Part shown: piece after piece, positions 20,407-27,870 of the stretch
How positions within the stretch are numbered: the stretch's first letter is position 1
Layout of the letters: the number at the start of each line of letters is the position of its first letter
NCBI RefSeq assembly: GCF_034314105.1
Contig: NZ_JAVIWJ010000001.1
Coordinates: forward strand, 2,791,501-2,855,500
Length of the DNA stretch: 64,000 nucleotides
Direction of reading: 5' to 3'
Origin: Pseudomonas sp. AB6
Lineage (GTDB): Bacteria; Pseudomonadota; Gammaproteobacteria; Pseudomonadales; Pseudomonadaceae
The notes under the pieces: model-generated
What the model was told of the DNA's origin: nothing
Databases searched by the model: none
Seen by the model: only the letters and a program-made list of their open reading frames with translations
Made by a program: the position numbers and the translations under genes

Positions 20407-20711
20407 CCTTTTGAAAATGTCCTGCAAACCAATGAATTCTAGGCAAGTGTTGCCAGAGACCGCAGCTGTCGATTAAAACCGTGGCGGTTTTCCGCCGCTC
20501 GCTGCAAATATAGCACTCGCATTGGCGGATATCCGCCTCGGCCACCGCCAGAAATGAGTGATCCCCACGCTTAAGTTTACGTCGCGAGGGTGACTGGTAA
20601 CGACGGAGCGATCAGAGGCATCGACTTGGCCAGCCGTGATTACTGCGGTCCATATTAAAGTGCAGGACTGTGTTTCTTTGTCTGCTGTTAACGGCACACC
20701 TCTAACAAGTT
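20407..20711. other. phoQ-dctA intergenic region
   Basis: 305 bases upstream of the dctA promoter. Apart from the tandem palindromes it holds AAAACCG-TGG-CGGTTTT (20475-20491), overlapping the first palindrome. A 74-codon minus-strand frame at 20473-20697 has no ribosome binding site and no recognisable product, so I do not call it a gene. Confidence 0.5.
20483..20537. promoter_or_regulatory. Tandem GGCGG-N4-CCGCC palindromes, candidate enhancer sites for dctA
   Basis: Two copies of GGCGG-N4-CCGCC (20483-20496, TTTT centre; 20524-20537, ATAT centre) lie 41 bases apart centre to centre, close to four helical turns. They sit about 90 and 130 bases upstream of the sigma-54 promoter, where an NtrC-type activator such as DctD would bind. 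The link to DctD is inference. Confidence 0.6.
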
Positions 20712-22058
20712 TTACTTGGCTAGAAACTGAATATAAAACGCCGCGCCACCTAATGGGGAGTCGCTCAAGGTTAAACGCGCGTTGTAGCTTTCGATGATGT
20801 CTTTGACCACTGCCAGGCCGATACCTTGGCCCGGGTTTTGTCGATCAAGGCGCTCCCCGCGTTGCAGAATTCGCGCCCGCTGACTTTCCGGGACACCAGG
20901 ACCGTCGTCCTCGATGCACAGTTCATCGCCAATCGTTGATAGACGCAAGCTGATGCGCACCCGGCCGAGGCACAGGCGATAGGCGTTTTCCAACAGATTA
21001 CCCAGCATTTCCAACAAAGCGCCCTGCTCCATCGGCACAAGGTAGTCGTCAGGCAGGTCCACAACCACATTTACCTGTTTGTCTCGATACACTTTTTCCA
21101 AGGTGTTACACAAGCTCTCCACCACTGGTCTAAGGCTGACGTGGTGGCGGACCAACCCACTTTTGCGCAAACTGGCGCGTTGTAATTGGTAGTCGATTTG
21201 CTGGCTCATGCGCTCAATCTGGGATTGCAAAATACGCGCTTGCTCCAAATCTTCAGGGCGCTTGGCAATGATTTCACTGACGCCTTGGAGCACCGCCAGC
21301 GGCGTCTTCAGACTGTGGGCCAGATCGCCAAGCGAGTCGCGATAACGGATGCGTTGCTCACGCTCGCTGAGCAGCAACCGGTTAAGAGAGCCCGTTAGGC
21401 GCAACAATTCTCGCGGGTGTTCTTCACTCAGGCTTTCGCGAGAGCCAGCCTCCACCTGGTCCAACTCCCGACTCAAGCCTTTCAACGCTTTCAGGCCCCA
21501 GGTCAAACCGGCCCAGAGCAACACTAGCAACACCAGCAACGCCGCGCCGAAGCCCAAGTAAAGCTTCTCTCGCAGGCCAGCGATGATCACCTGATATTCG
21601 CGAACCGGCTGCAAGGCAACGATACTGAAGGCAGCATCGCGCCCGCCCAACAGTTTGATTTCAACGTCGTAGACGAAAAATTCTTCACCATTGGGTTCTT
21701 TGATCTTGGCAAACTCGTTACCAGAGCCGTCGTACCGAGGGTGATAGTTGATGTTTTCGTCTTCGGTGGCCCGCGAACGCCAGACCAGCCGACCTTCCCG
21801 GTCGTATATATAGCCCAGCAGACGGCTGTCCGGCAGATTGAACTGCTCACCCGGCAACATCAACGGCATCATCAAATGGCCGTCTTCGATTCTGGCGGCG
21901 GAAATCAAGGTAGTGACATCTGACGCCAAGCGCTGCTCTATAGCGTCTTCCAATGCAATGCTGTAGGCACCTTGGAGCGCCGGTAATGTAGCGAGCATGA
22001 AAATCACGGCCAGCATCGCTGCCGCCAGCATCAATCGCACGCGCAGCGATCGAATCAT
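20712..22058 (-). CDS. phoQ: Sensor histidine kinase PhoQ
   Basis: PhoQ is the inner-membrane sensor that responds to low Mg2+ and cationic peptides and phosphorylates PhoP. The 448-residue protein has two membrane segments (about 8-30 and 168-186) around a PhoQ-type PAS-like periplasmic domain, then HAMP, HisKA with H248 (GDLAHSLKTPLAVLQ), and HATPase motifs (GNLLENAYRLC, EDDGPGVPE, GQGIGLAV). It strongly resembles P. aeruginosa PhoQ as I recall it. The start overlaps the phoP stop by 4 bases (ATGA). Confidence 0.93.
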   Translation of the reverse strand: MIRSLRVRLMLAAAMLAVIFMLATLPALQGAYSIALEDAIEQRLASDVTTLISAARIEDGHLMMPLMLPGEQFNLPDSRLLGYIYDREGRLVWRSRATEDENINYHPRYDGSGNEFAKIKEPNGEEFFVYDVEIKLLGGRDAAFSIVALQPVREYQVIIAGLREKLYLGFGAALLVLLVLLWAGLTWGLKALKGLSRELDQVEAGSRESLSEEHPRELLRLTGSLNRLLLSEREQRIRYRDSLGDLAHSLKTPLAVLQGVSEIIAKRPEDLEQARILQSQIERMSQQIDYQLQRASLRKSGLVRHHVSLRPVVESLCNTLEKVYRDKQVNVVVDLPDDYLVPMEQGALLEMLGNLLENAYRLCLGRVRISLRLSTIGDELCIEDDGPGVPESQRARILQRGERLDRQNPGQGIGLAVVKDIIESYNARLTLSDSPLGGAAFYIQFLAK

Positions 22059-22732
22059 TTACAGCGCTCTGTGAACAAGTATCCCAAGCCCCGCACGGTT
22101 TCGATGGGTCTGAAGCCTGACTTGCCTTCCAATTTGCGGCGTAGGCGACCGACCAGCACTTCGATCACGTTAGGATCGCGTTCGTCATCATCAGGATAGA
22201 GTTGCTCCATCAACCGCTCCTTGGCCACCACTTGCTGATGGTGACGCATCAGGTATTCGAGAATTCGATATTCGTAGGCTGTCAGGGGCAAAGGCTGCTC
22301 ATCAAGGGACGCTTGCTTGCGATTTAAATCCAGCAGCAAAGGCCCGGCAGTAATGGTCGATTGAGTAAAACCACTGGAGCGGCGCAGCAGTGCATTAAGG
22401 CGTGCCTCCAGCTCTTCGAACTGGAACGGCTTAACCACGTAATCATCTGCACCTGCAGCGAGTCCTTCAACTTTGTCTTGCCAATTGCCTCGCGCCGTCA
22501 GAATCAAGATAGGAAACGCCTTACCTTGGGCGCGAAACTGGCGAATCAGGTCGAGTCCGCCCATACCGGGTAAACCCAGGTCGATTACCGCTAGGTCATG
22601 GTTGAACTGCTCTGCTTGGTACAACGCTTCTTCGGCATTGGCCACAGCTTCGACCACATGACCACTTTCGGTCAGGCGTGTCTGCAGGTGATGGCGTAGT
22701 AACGCCTCATCCTCTACCACCATCAGTTTCAT
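22055..22732 (-). CDS. phoP: Response regulator PhoP
   Basis: PhoP is an OmpR-type regulator controlling Mg2+ transport, LPS modification and resistance to polymyxin-like peptides. The 225-residue protein has a receiver with D51 (LAVIDLGLPGM), K101 (VVKPF) and a winged-helix domain ending LVGRLRRKLEG...VRGLGYLF. It is near identical in pattern to P. aeruginosa PhoP. Unlike in P. aeruginosa, no oprH precedes it: the 408 bases upstream are non-coding. phoP and phoQ overlap and form one operon. Confidence 0.94.
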   Translation of the reverse strand: MKLMVVEDEALLRHHLQTRLTESGHVVEAVANAEEALYQAEQFNHDLAVIDLGLPGMGGLDLIRQFRAQGKAFPILILTARGNWQDKVEGLAAGADDYVVKPFQFEELEARLNALLRRSSGFTQSTITAGPLLLDLNRKQASLDEQPLPLTAYEYRILEYLMRHHQQVVAKERLMEQLYPDDDERDPNVIEVLVGRLRRKLEGKSGFRPIETVRGLGYLFTERCK

Positions 22733-23140
22733 GAGGCTCTCCCAGGCAAAATCATACCTCTCAAGACTTAGGCTAATTCAACAAAACTATGGTCCTGCGC
22801 CCAGGGCGCTGAGTTTGCGGGCTGAGCGTCAAATGTCCAGCAACAGTCTGGTTAACGTTTAAAAGATATACGTCTGGCGGTGCTTGGGATCGAAGCTGCC
22901 AAGCAACGCGGACTGATTCACCTTAGTACTGTTAAATGCCAGAAATGTACCGGGAGGTCGACTCCTCTCGCACAAGCGCATTTGGGACGCGTTCAGACTA
23001 ATCACTGCGCCCTGAACCCATCCTGAACGTGCGCTGAACTTATCTGAAGCAACTCCGGCCCAAACTGTACGTAACGATCGTCTAGGCTGTTTGACGAAGC
23101 AAAGCCGGAATAGCGTTATAAAACCACAGGGGAATCAATC
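22733..23140. other. Divergent phoP / dienelactone hydrolase regulatory region
   Basis: 408 bases between divergent genes with no gene, in particular no oprH. A cluster of CTGAAC repeats (22991-23049) lies nearer the hydrolase gene. The phoP-proximal part (22733-22870) is moderately AT-rich and must hold the phoPQ promoter, which I cannot pinpoint. Confidence 0.6.
22991..23049. promoter_or_regulatory. Phased CTGAAC repeats, candidate response-regulator binding site
   Basis: CTGAAC occurs at 23012, 23023 and 23034 (exactly 11-bp steps), with CTGAAG at 23044 and an inverted copy GTTCAG at 22991. Direct repeats phased at about 11 bp are the binding form of OmpR/PhoP-type regulators. The array lies 90-150 bases upstream of the hydrolase start and opposite phoP. 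PhoP binding is inference. Confidence 0.65.
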
Positions 23141-23929
23141 ATGCGTTTCTGGACAGTGTTAGCAATGATGGGCTTGGCCAGCGTGGCCCAAGCCCAGGTA
23201 AAGACCGAAACCATTAACTATCAAAGCAGTGACGGCACCCAGCTTGTCGGTTATTACGCTTACGACGACGCGATCAAGGGTCAGCGCCCCGGCGTGCTGG
23301 TGGTACATGAATGGTGGGGGCTGAACGATTACGCCAAAGGTCGCGCTCGCGAGCTTGCCGCGCTGGGCTACAGTGCCATGGCTGTCGACATGTACGGCAA
23401 AGGTAAGCACACCGAACACCCTAAAGACGCCATGGCGTTCATGATGGAAGCGATGAATAACAGTACCGGCGCTGCTCAGCGCTTTGACGCCGGGCTTGCT
23501 CAGTTGAAAAAACAACCGCAGACCAACCCGGCAAAAATTGCCGCGATCGGTTACTGCTTCGGTGGTGGCGTGGTGCTGGATGCGGCCCGTCGTGGTGAGC
23601 CGTTGGTGGGCGTAGTAAGTTTCCACGGCATGCTGGCCACCAAGATACCGGCCACCTCTGGGAGCATCAGAACCAAGATTCTGGTTGAGCACGGCAATAA
23701 CGACACCATGGTAACGCCGGACAGCGTCGTGGCCTTCAAGTCTGAAATGGACAAAGCCGGGGCAGATTACACATTCGTCGGTATCGATGGCGCTAAACAT
23801 GGCTTCAGCAACCCTGATGCGGATCGTCTAGGCAAAGGCGATAACGCGCCGGACATCGCCTACGACAAAGCCGCAGACCAAAGTTCTTGGGCCGATATGC
23901 AGGCCTTCTTGAAGAAGGTGTTTGGTTAA
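23141..23929 (+). CDS. Exported dienelactone hydrolase family protein
   Basis: A 262-residue alpha/beta hydrolase with signal peptide MRFWTVLAMMGLASVAQAQ, so it acts in the periplasm. The dienelactone hydrolase fold is shown by VVHEWWGLNDYAKGRAR, the nucleophile motif IGYCFGGGVVLDAA (Cys nucleophile), the acid in EHGNNDTMVTPDS and the catalytic His in GAKHGFSNPDA. The natural substrate is unknown and need not be dienelactone. A GGGGAATC ribosome site precedes the ATG. The phased CTGAAC repeats upstream suggest control by a response regulator, perhaps the divergent PhoP. Confidence 0.88.
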   Translation: MRFWTVLAMMGLASVAQAQVKTETINYQSSDGTQLVGYYAYDDAIKGQRPGVLVVHEWWGLNDYAKGRARELAALGYSAMAVDMYGKGKHTEHPKDAMAFMMEAMNNSTGAAQRFDAGLAQLKKQPQTNPAKIAAIGYCFGGGVVLDAARRGEPLVGVVSFHGMLATKIPATSGSIRTKILVEHGNNDTMVTPDSVVAFKSEMDKAGADYTFVGIDGAKHGFSNPDADRLGKGDNAPDIAYDKAADQSSWADMQAFLKKVFG

Positions 23930-23930
23930 T

Positions 23931-24010
23931 TCTGTAGAGCCCACTTGTCGGCGAAAAGCTTGGTGCGGTCTGTCTGACACTCTGCTTCGTCAACAGGTTG
24001 GCTCTACAGA
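23931..24010. repeat. REPIN: inverted pair of REP units
   Basis: Two 25-base arms beginning TCTGTAGAGCC and ending GGCTCTACAGA, matching at about 21 of 25 positions when one is reversed, enclose a spacer of about 30 bases. This paired, inverted form is the REPIN arrangement known from P. fluorescens genomes. It sits between the hydrolase gene and pcpS. Confidence 0.8.
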
Positions 24011-24046
24011 TAGGTGACCTACCCAACTGGCCGCTGACACGGCAAA

Positions 24047-24784
24047 ATGCCGAGCATGACTCAGCCTACGACGCTTCCCGCTTGTTGCCCCGCATTAATC
24101 ACCCATTGGCCACTACCTAACGCCCTACCTGGGGTAGTGCTGGTCAGCGGAGTGTTTGATTCACTGCGCCTGTCGGAGGACGATTTCCAGCACTGCGCCA
24201 TTGCCCCACCCGCGAGCATCCAGCGCTCCGTTGCCAAACGGCAGGCCGAATTTCTCGCCGGCCGTCTCTGCGCCCGGGAAGCGTTGCAGCAGCTGGACGG
24301 CCGCAATTACGTGCCTGCTATTGGCCAAGACCGCGCGCCTGTCTGGCCGAGTGACATCTGTGGGTCGATCACCCACAGCCACGGCTGGGCGGCGGCAGTG
24401 GTCGGGCAACGGCAGCATTGGCGGGGTTTGGGGCTGGATCTGGAAAATGTCCTCGACAGCGAACGCGCTCAACGTCTGGCCGGGGAGATTCTCACTGCTG
24501 ATGAGCTACAGCGCATGGCCAAAGGCCCCGCCGAGCAGATTGCTTTGCTGGTAACCCTGACGTTTTCGGTGAAAGAAAGCCTGTTCAAAGCGCTCTACCC
24601 TCTGGTGCAAAAGCGCTTTTACTTCGAAGACGCTCAATTGTTGGAGTGGTCAACCGACGGCAGCGCTCGCCTGCGTTTGCTGATCGATTTGTCCAACGAA
24701 TGGCGCAGCGGCAGGGAACTCGACGCCCAATTCAGCCTTCAGGACGGCCAACTGCTGAGCCTGATCAGCATCGCCGCAAATTGA
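24047..24784 (+). CDS. pcpS: 4'-phosphopantetheinyl transferase PcpS
   Basis: PcpS moves the 4'-phosphopantetheine arm from coenzyme A onto acyl carrier proteins and peptide carrier proteins. In Pseudomonas it is the single broad-range PPTase serving both fatty-acid and siderophore synthesis. The 245-residue protein has the EntD/Sfp-type motifs RQAEFLAGRLCAREAL (about 65), ITHSHGWAAAV, GLDLENV (Mg2+ ligands) and FSVKESLFKALYP. The start may be ATG 24047 or ATG 24056. It is convergent with the kinase gene, whose stop is one base from its own. Confidence 0.94.
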   Translation: MPSMTQPTTLPACCPALITHWPLPNALPGVVLVSGVFDSLRLSEDDFQHCAIAPPASIQRSVAKRQAEFLAGRLCAREALQQLDGRNYVPAIGQDRAPVWPSDICGSITHSHGWAAAVVGQRQHWRGLGLDLENVLDSERAQRLAGEILTADELQRMAKGPAEQIALLVTLTFSVKESLFKALYPLVQKRFYFEDAQLLEWSTDGSARLRLLIDLSNEWRSGRELDAQFSLQDGQLLSLISIAAN

Positions 24785-24785
24785 A

Positions 24786-26405
24786 TCAAGGTTTCCCCTG
24801 CTGACGGGGCCACGCAAGGCTGAAACAGGCACCGCCCAAGTTAGTACTTTTACCGATTAACGCCCGACCGCCGTGCCAGTGGATAATCCGCCGTACAATC
24901 GACAAGCCCAGCCCATGGCCCCCTGATGCTCGGGTACGACTGTCGTCCAGACGCATGAACGGTGTAAAAATTCTCTCCCAAGCGCTTTCAGGAACACCGG
25001 GGCCGTCGTCTTCAATATCGATGCGACAACGCAAATTCTCCACGTGATAACTCACACTGACCCTTGAGTCCGCATGGCGCATGGCGTTGCTCACCAGATT
25101 CTGCAGGGCGCGGTGCAGATAGCGCGGCTCAGCCTCGACCCAAACGCCGCCACCATCATCATCGGCTACTGCGAGGCATTGCCCGCGACTAACGGTGACG
25201 TTGGCGCGCAAGGGCGCCAACTCCGCGATCACTTGATTGACCAAGGCATCCAAATCAATGCGTTGGTAGTGCAAGGTAGGCGAACCTTGCTCAAGTCGAG
25301 CGTATGTCAGCATCTCGTCCACTAGCTTATCGAGGTCCTGAATGTCGTTGTCCATGCCGACTCGATATTTATCTCGTGCCTCTTCGGTAGTGGCTTCGCC
25401 AATCATCTCCAGGCCGAAACGCAAACGTGCCACCGGCGTACGTAATTCGTGGGAGACCGCGCGCACCAGCTCTCGCTGTATGGCCAATGAACGCTGCAAA
25501 TGTTCAGCCATGCCGTTAAAAGCCGACGCTAATCGTCCGACCGAGTCCGCGCCCGACGATTGCACACGGGTTTCCAGGCTGCCTTTGGCGATCCGCGTAA
25601 CGGCGGCTTCCAACCCCAGTAAACGCCGTTCGAGGCGACGCACTAACAAGTACACCACCAGACCGATCAGGCACAGGCCAAGAAAGCCAATCAACACCAG
25701 CAACTCAGGGGGATAGGGGTTCATCTGATACAGCGGGCCGATTTCCAGCACCCACGGCGTGTTGACCATGCCAGCGAACACGCGAATAGAATCGCCGCCC
25801 TTGCCCAACGCCATCACCGTGTCGCCTTCGTTGACCCGGCGCCGCTGATCGTCGTCGACATCAGCCTTGTCGAGACGAATCAGGCGCATATCAAAGCCAA
25901 AACCTTTTTCAGATTTCAGGGCGTCCAAACGCTGCGGTTGTTCTTCAACAGGAACCCGCACCAATTCGTCGATCAATAGGTAAATCGTCGCTCGGGCCAG
26001 TTGTTCACTGATTTGCTGCACTTCGCCGCTCAATACCAACGGCTCGGTATCACTGCTAATCAGACGATATACCTTGGCCGAGTGGGGCCCGGTCTGCTCG
26101 ACCACCACTTGGCCCCGCAACAGGCGGCTTTGATCGCCGCTGTCGAGCTGTGTTTTATTGAGGCTTTGCAGCGCCAACGGAATCCCCATTAACCGCTGCC
26201 ACGCAAACAATGCGCGCTGGCGATCAATGGCAATCATCGGCTTCAAGTTGTCGGCCATCAGCGTGAACGTACCGTGGGCCAGCTGCTCACGGTATTGCGA
26301 GCCGCGTACTTGATTGACCAAATTCAAGGTCAGAACACCCAGCAGGGCCACCAGCACCAACACGCCTAGCATGCCGCCATAAATACGCAGGAAGATTGAA
26401 TTCAT
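24786..26405 (-). CDS. RstB-like sensor histidine kinase
   Basis: A 539-residue inner-membrane kinase: membrane segment (about 8-30), long periplasmic domain (about 31-240), second segment (about 245-265), HAMP, HisKA with SHELRTPVARLRFGLEMI, and HATPase motifs NLVSNAMRH, EDDGPGVPE and GHGLGLSIV. The short N-terminus and the LMADNLKPMI segment resemble E. coli RstB. The orthologue in P. aeruginosa lies at the same place next to nrdA. The signal is unknown. It is 4 bases downstream of its response regulator gene. Confidence 0.88.
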   Translation of the reverse strand: MNSIFLRIYGGMLGVLVLVALLGVLTLNLVNQVRGSQYREQLAHGTFTLMADNLKPMIAIDRQRALFAWQRLMGIPLALQSLNKTQLDSGDQSRLLRGQVVVEQTGPHSAKVYRLISSDTEPLVLSGEVQQISEQLARATIYLLIDELVRVPVEEQPQRLDALKSEKGFGFDMRLIRLDKADVDDDQRRRVNEGDTVMALGKGGDSIRVFAGMVNTPWVLEIGPLYQMNPYPPELLVLIGFLGLCLIGLVVYLLVRRLERRLLGLEAAVTRIAKGSLETRVQSSGADSVGRLASAFNGMAEHLQRSLAIQRELVRAVSHELRTPVARLRFGLEMIGEATTEEARDKYRVGMDNDIQDLDKLVDEMLTYARLEQGSPTLHYQRIDLDALVNQVIAELAPLRANVTVSRGQCLAVADDDGGGVWVEAEPRYLHRALQNLVSNAMRHADSRVSVSYHVENLRCRIDIEDDGPGVPESAWERIFTPFMRLDDSRTRASGGHGLGLSIVRRIIHWHGGRALIGKSTNLGGACFSLAWPRQQGKP

Positions 26406-26409
26406 GGCG

Positions 26410-27162
26410 TCAGGGGTTCATCACGTAACACGTCGGGTCTTGCGCGGCTTCCGGCACGAACAAATAGCCTTTGCTGCGGATGGTTTTTATCAGACGCGGA
26501 TGAATCGGGTCGTCGCCGATCTTTGGTCGAATCCGCGAGATACGCACATCAATAGACCGATCCTGGCCGTCGTAGCCAAACCCGCGCAGCGCGGTAAAAA
26601 TTTCTTCCCGGGACAAAATGCGTCCAGCGTTAGCGACCAGAAGCCAGAGCAAGTCGAACTCAGCACTAGTCAATTCGATGCTGTTGTCACGCAGCCAAGC
26701 TTCGCGCAAAGCGTCATCGACAACTAGCGGCCCAAACACCAGGCGCCGTGGTTTTTCTTCGGATTTAAGTACCCATTCAGGTTCAAGCGCTTCGCTGCGC
26801 CGCAACAGCGCATGAATCCGCGCCAATAACACGCGCGGGTGCACCGGTTTGCAGACAAAATCGTCTGCACCCATGTCCAGGCCCAGTATTTGATCGGTGT
26901 CGTCGGTGCGCGCAGTAAGCATCAGGATAGGCCCGTCGTATTGATCGCGGACCCTTCGACAAATGCTCAAGCCGTCTTCCCCAGGCAACATTAGATCGAG
27001 AATGACCAAGTCGGGCTGCTCGGCAACGATGCGGGCCACTGCCAAGGCCCCATCACCTTCGATACTGACTCGCAGGCCATTGGACTGGAGGTAGTCACGG
27101 GTCAGTTCAGCCAGACGTTGATCGTCCTCGATGATCAGCACCTGCCAGGCTTCTTGCTCCAC
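26410..27162 (-). CDS. RstA-like response regulator
   Basis: A 250-residue OmpR-family regulator. The receiver has D56 (DLVILDLMLPGEDG) and the Lys in VCKPVHP. The winged helix ends DRSIDVRISRIRPKIGDD ... IRSKGYLFVPE, close to E. coli RstA (DRSVDVAISRLRKK ... VRNKGYLF). It is the first gene of a two-gene operon with the kinase and is divergent from nrdA, about 700 bases away. Confidence 0.88.
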   Translation of the reverse strand: MEQEAWQVLIIEDDQRLAELTRDYLQSNGLRVSIEGDGALAVARIVAEQPDLVILDLMLPGEDGLSICRRVRDQYDGPILMLTARTDDTDQILGLDMGADDFVCKPVHPRVLLARIHALLRRSEALEPEWVLKSEEKPRRLVFGPLVVDDALREAWLRDNSIELTSAEFDLLWLLVANAGRILSREEIFTALRGFGYDGQDRSIDVRISRIRPKIGDDPIHPRLIKTIRSKGYLFVPEAAQDPTCYVMNP

Positions 27163-27417
27163 GGGTAACCTCTTCTGCCATTGTTCTTATTAATTGAGAC
27201 AGCGTACGAATCTGACGTCAGAACGCCGGTTATCGAAGGCGAGTTTAGCAACACCTCGCGCTAAGCACACGACATGCCAATTTGCACTCCATATCGCTGT
27301 TTTATGTGATGAACTTCGCGCTCGCAAAAACCTGCTCAGGACCAAAAAAACAGTGACAGACGGTAGAGTCCAGCAGTTCTGCGGCTTACACGGGCTTTCC
27401 CGATTTCATACACGATT

Positions 27418-27437
27418 TACCCACAGATTTATCCACA
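27418..27437 (+). promoter_or_regulatory. Two DnaA boxes upstream of nrdA
   Basis: TTATCCACA (27429-27437) is a perfect DnaA box. TTACCCACA (27418-27426) differs by one base, and the two are in the same orientation 11 bases apart. DnaA control of nrdAB is established in E. coli. Confidence 0.8.
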
Positions 27438-27463
27438 GGGGCTCGTTGCAATTAAGCCCCAAA

Positions 27464-27512
27464 ACGCATTATCTTGTAGCTCGGCGCGAAAAAAACCCTA
27501 CATGTAGGGTTT
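27464..27512. promoter_or_regulatory. Pair of NrdR boxes upstream of nrdA
   Basis: Box 2 is the perfect 20-bp palindrome AAACCCTACATGTAGGGTTT (27493-27512), with core CTACATGTAG. Box 1 has core CATTATCTTG (27467-27476). Both resemble the NrdR core CWATATATWG. Their centres are 31 bp apart, three helical turns, which is the usual NrdR spacing. NrdR represses ribonucleotide reductase genes when dATP is high. Confidence 0.78.
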
Positions 27513-27870
27513 ACCACCTAAAACCAAACACAACTCAATCGAGAATTTCAAGCTATTTTCTTGCGTCAGTTTGGTTGATATTCAGCATTTTTCAGTAGGC
27601 AAAACCACTTGTGTGGATGTCAGCCGCTTTACCTCAACATTCGAGCCAATCGGCACACGTGTTGCAACAAATGACGAGCATTCTACATTCGATTTTTGGT
27701 AGCGGGCATTGATCCGAAACCTATGACTTCAAGGCCAGGGAATGGCAACAAAAGCCTTCCTTATCCGTTTTGAAGTCTTTGCAGCCGACGCTTGTCGGCT
27801 AACTGCCTCAAAACGGAACGGTGGGCACGTAATCAGTGCCCAAACAAACATAAAGAACGTGGAGACACCC

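Larger units (their letters stand above)
27163..27870. other. Long regulatory region upstream of nrdA
   Basis: 708 bases with no convincing gene. It contains two adjacent DnaA boxes (27418-27437) and two NrdR boxes (27464-27512). The frame open from 27742 into nrdA has no ribosome binding site and is treated as leader. A 134-codon frame at 27194-27598 runs straight through the operators and is not called. Confidence 0.7.

Noticed and set aside
20473..20697. 74-codon minus-strand frame upstream of dctA
   Set aside because: It covers the tandem palindromes, has no ribosome site and shows no homology I recognise.
27194..27598. 134-codon frame in the nrdA control region
   Set aside because: It runs through DnaA and NrdR boxes and has no plausible start signal.
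27742..27870. In-frame upstream extension of nrdA
   Set aside because: No ribosome binding site precedes 27742, whereas ATG 27871 follows GTGGAGA and fits the known NrdA length.
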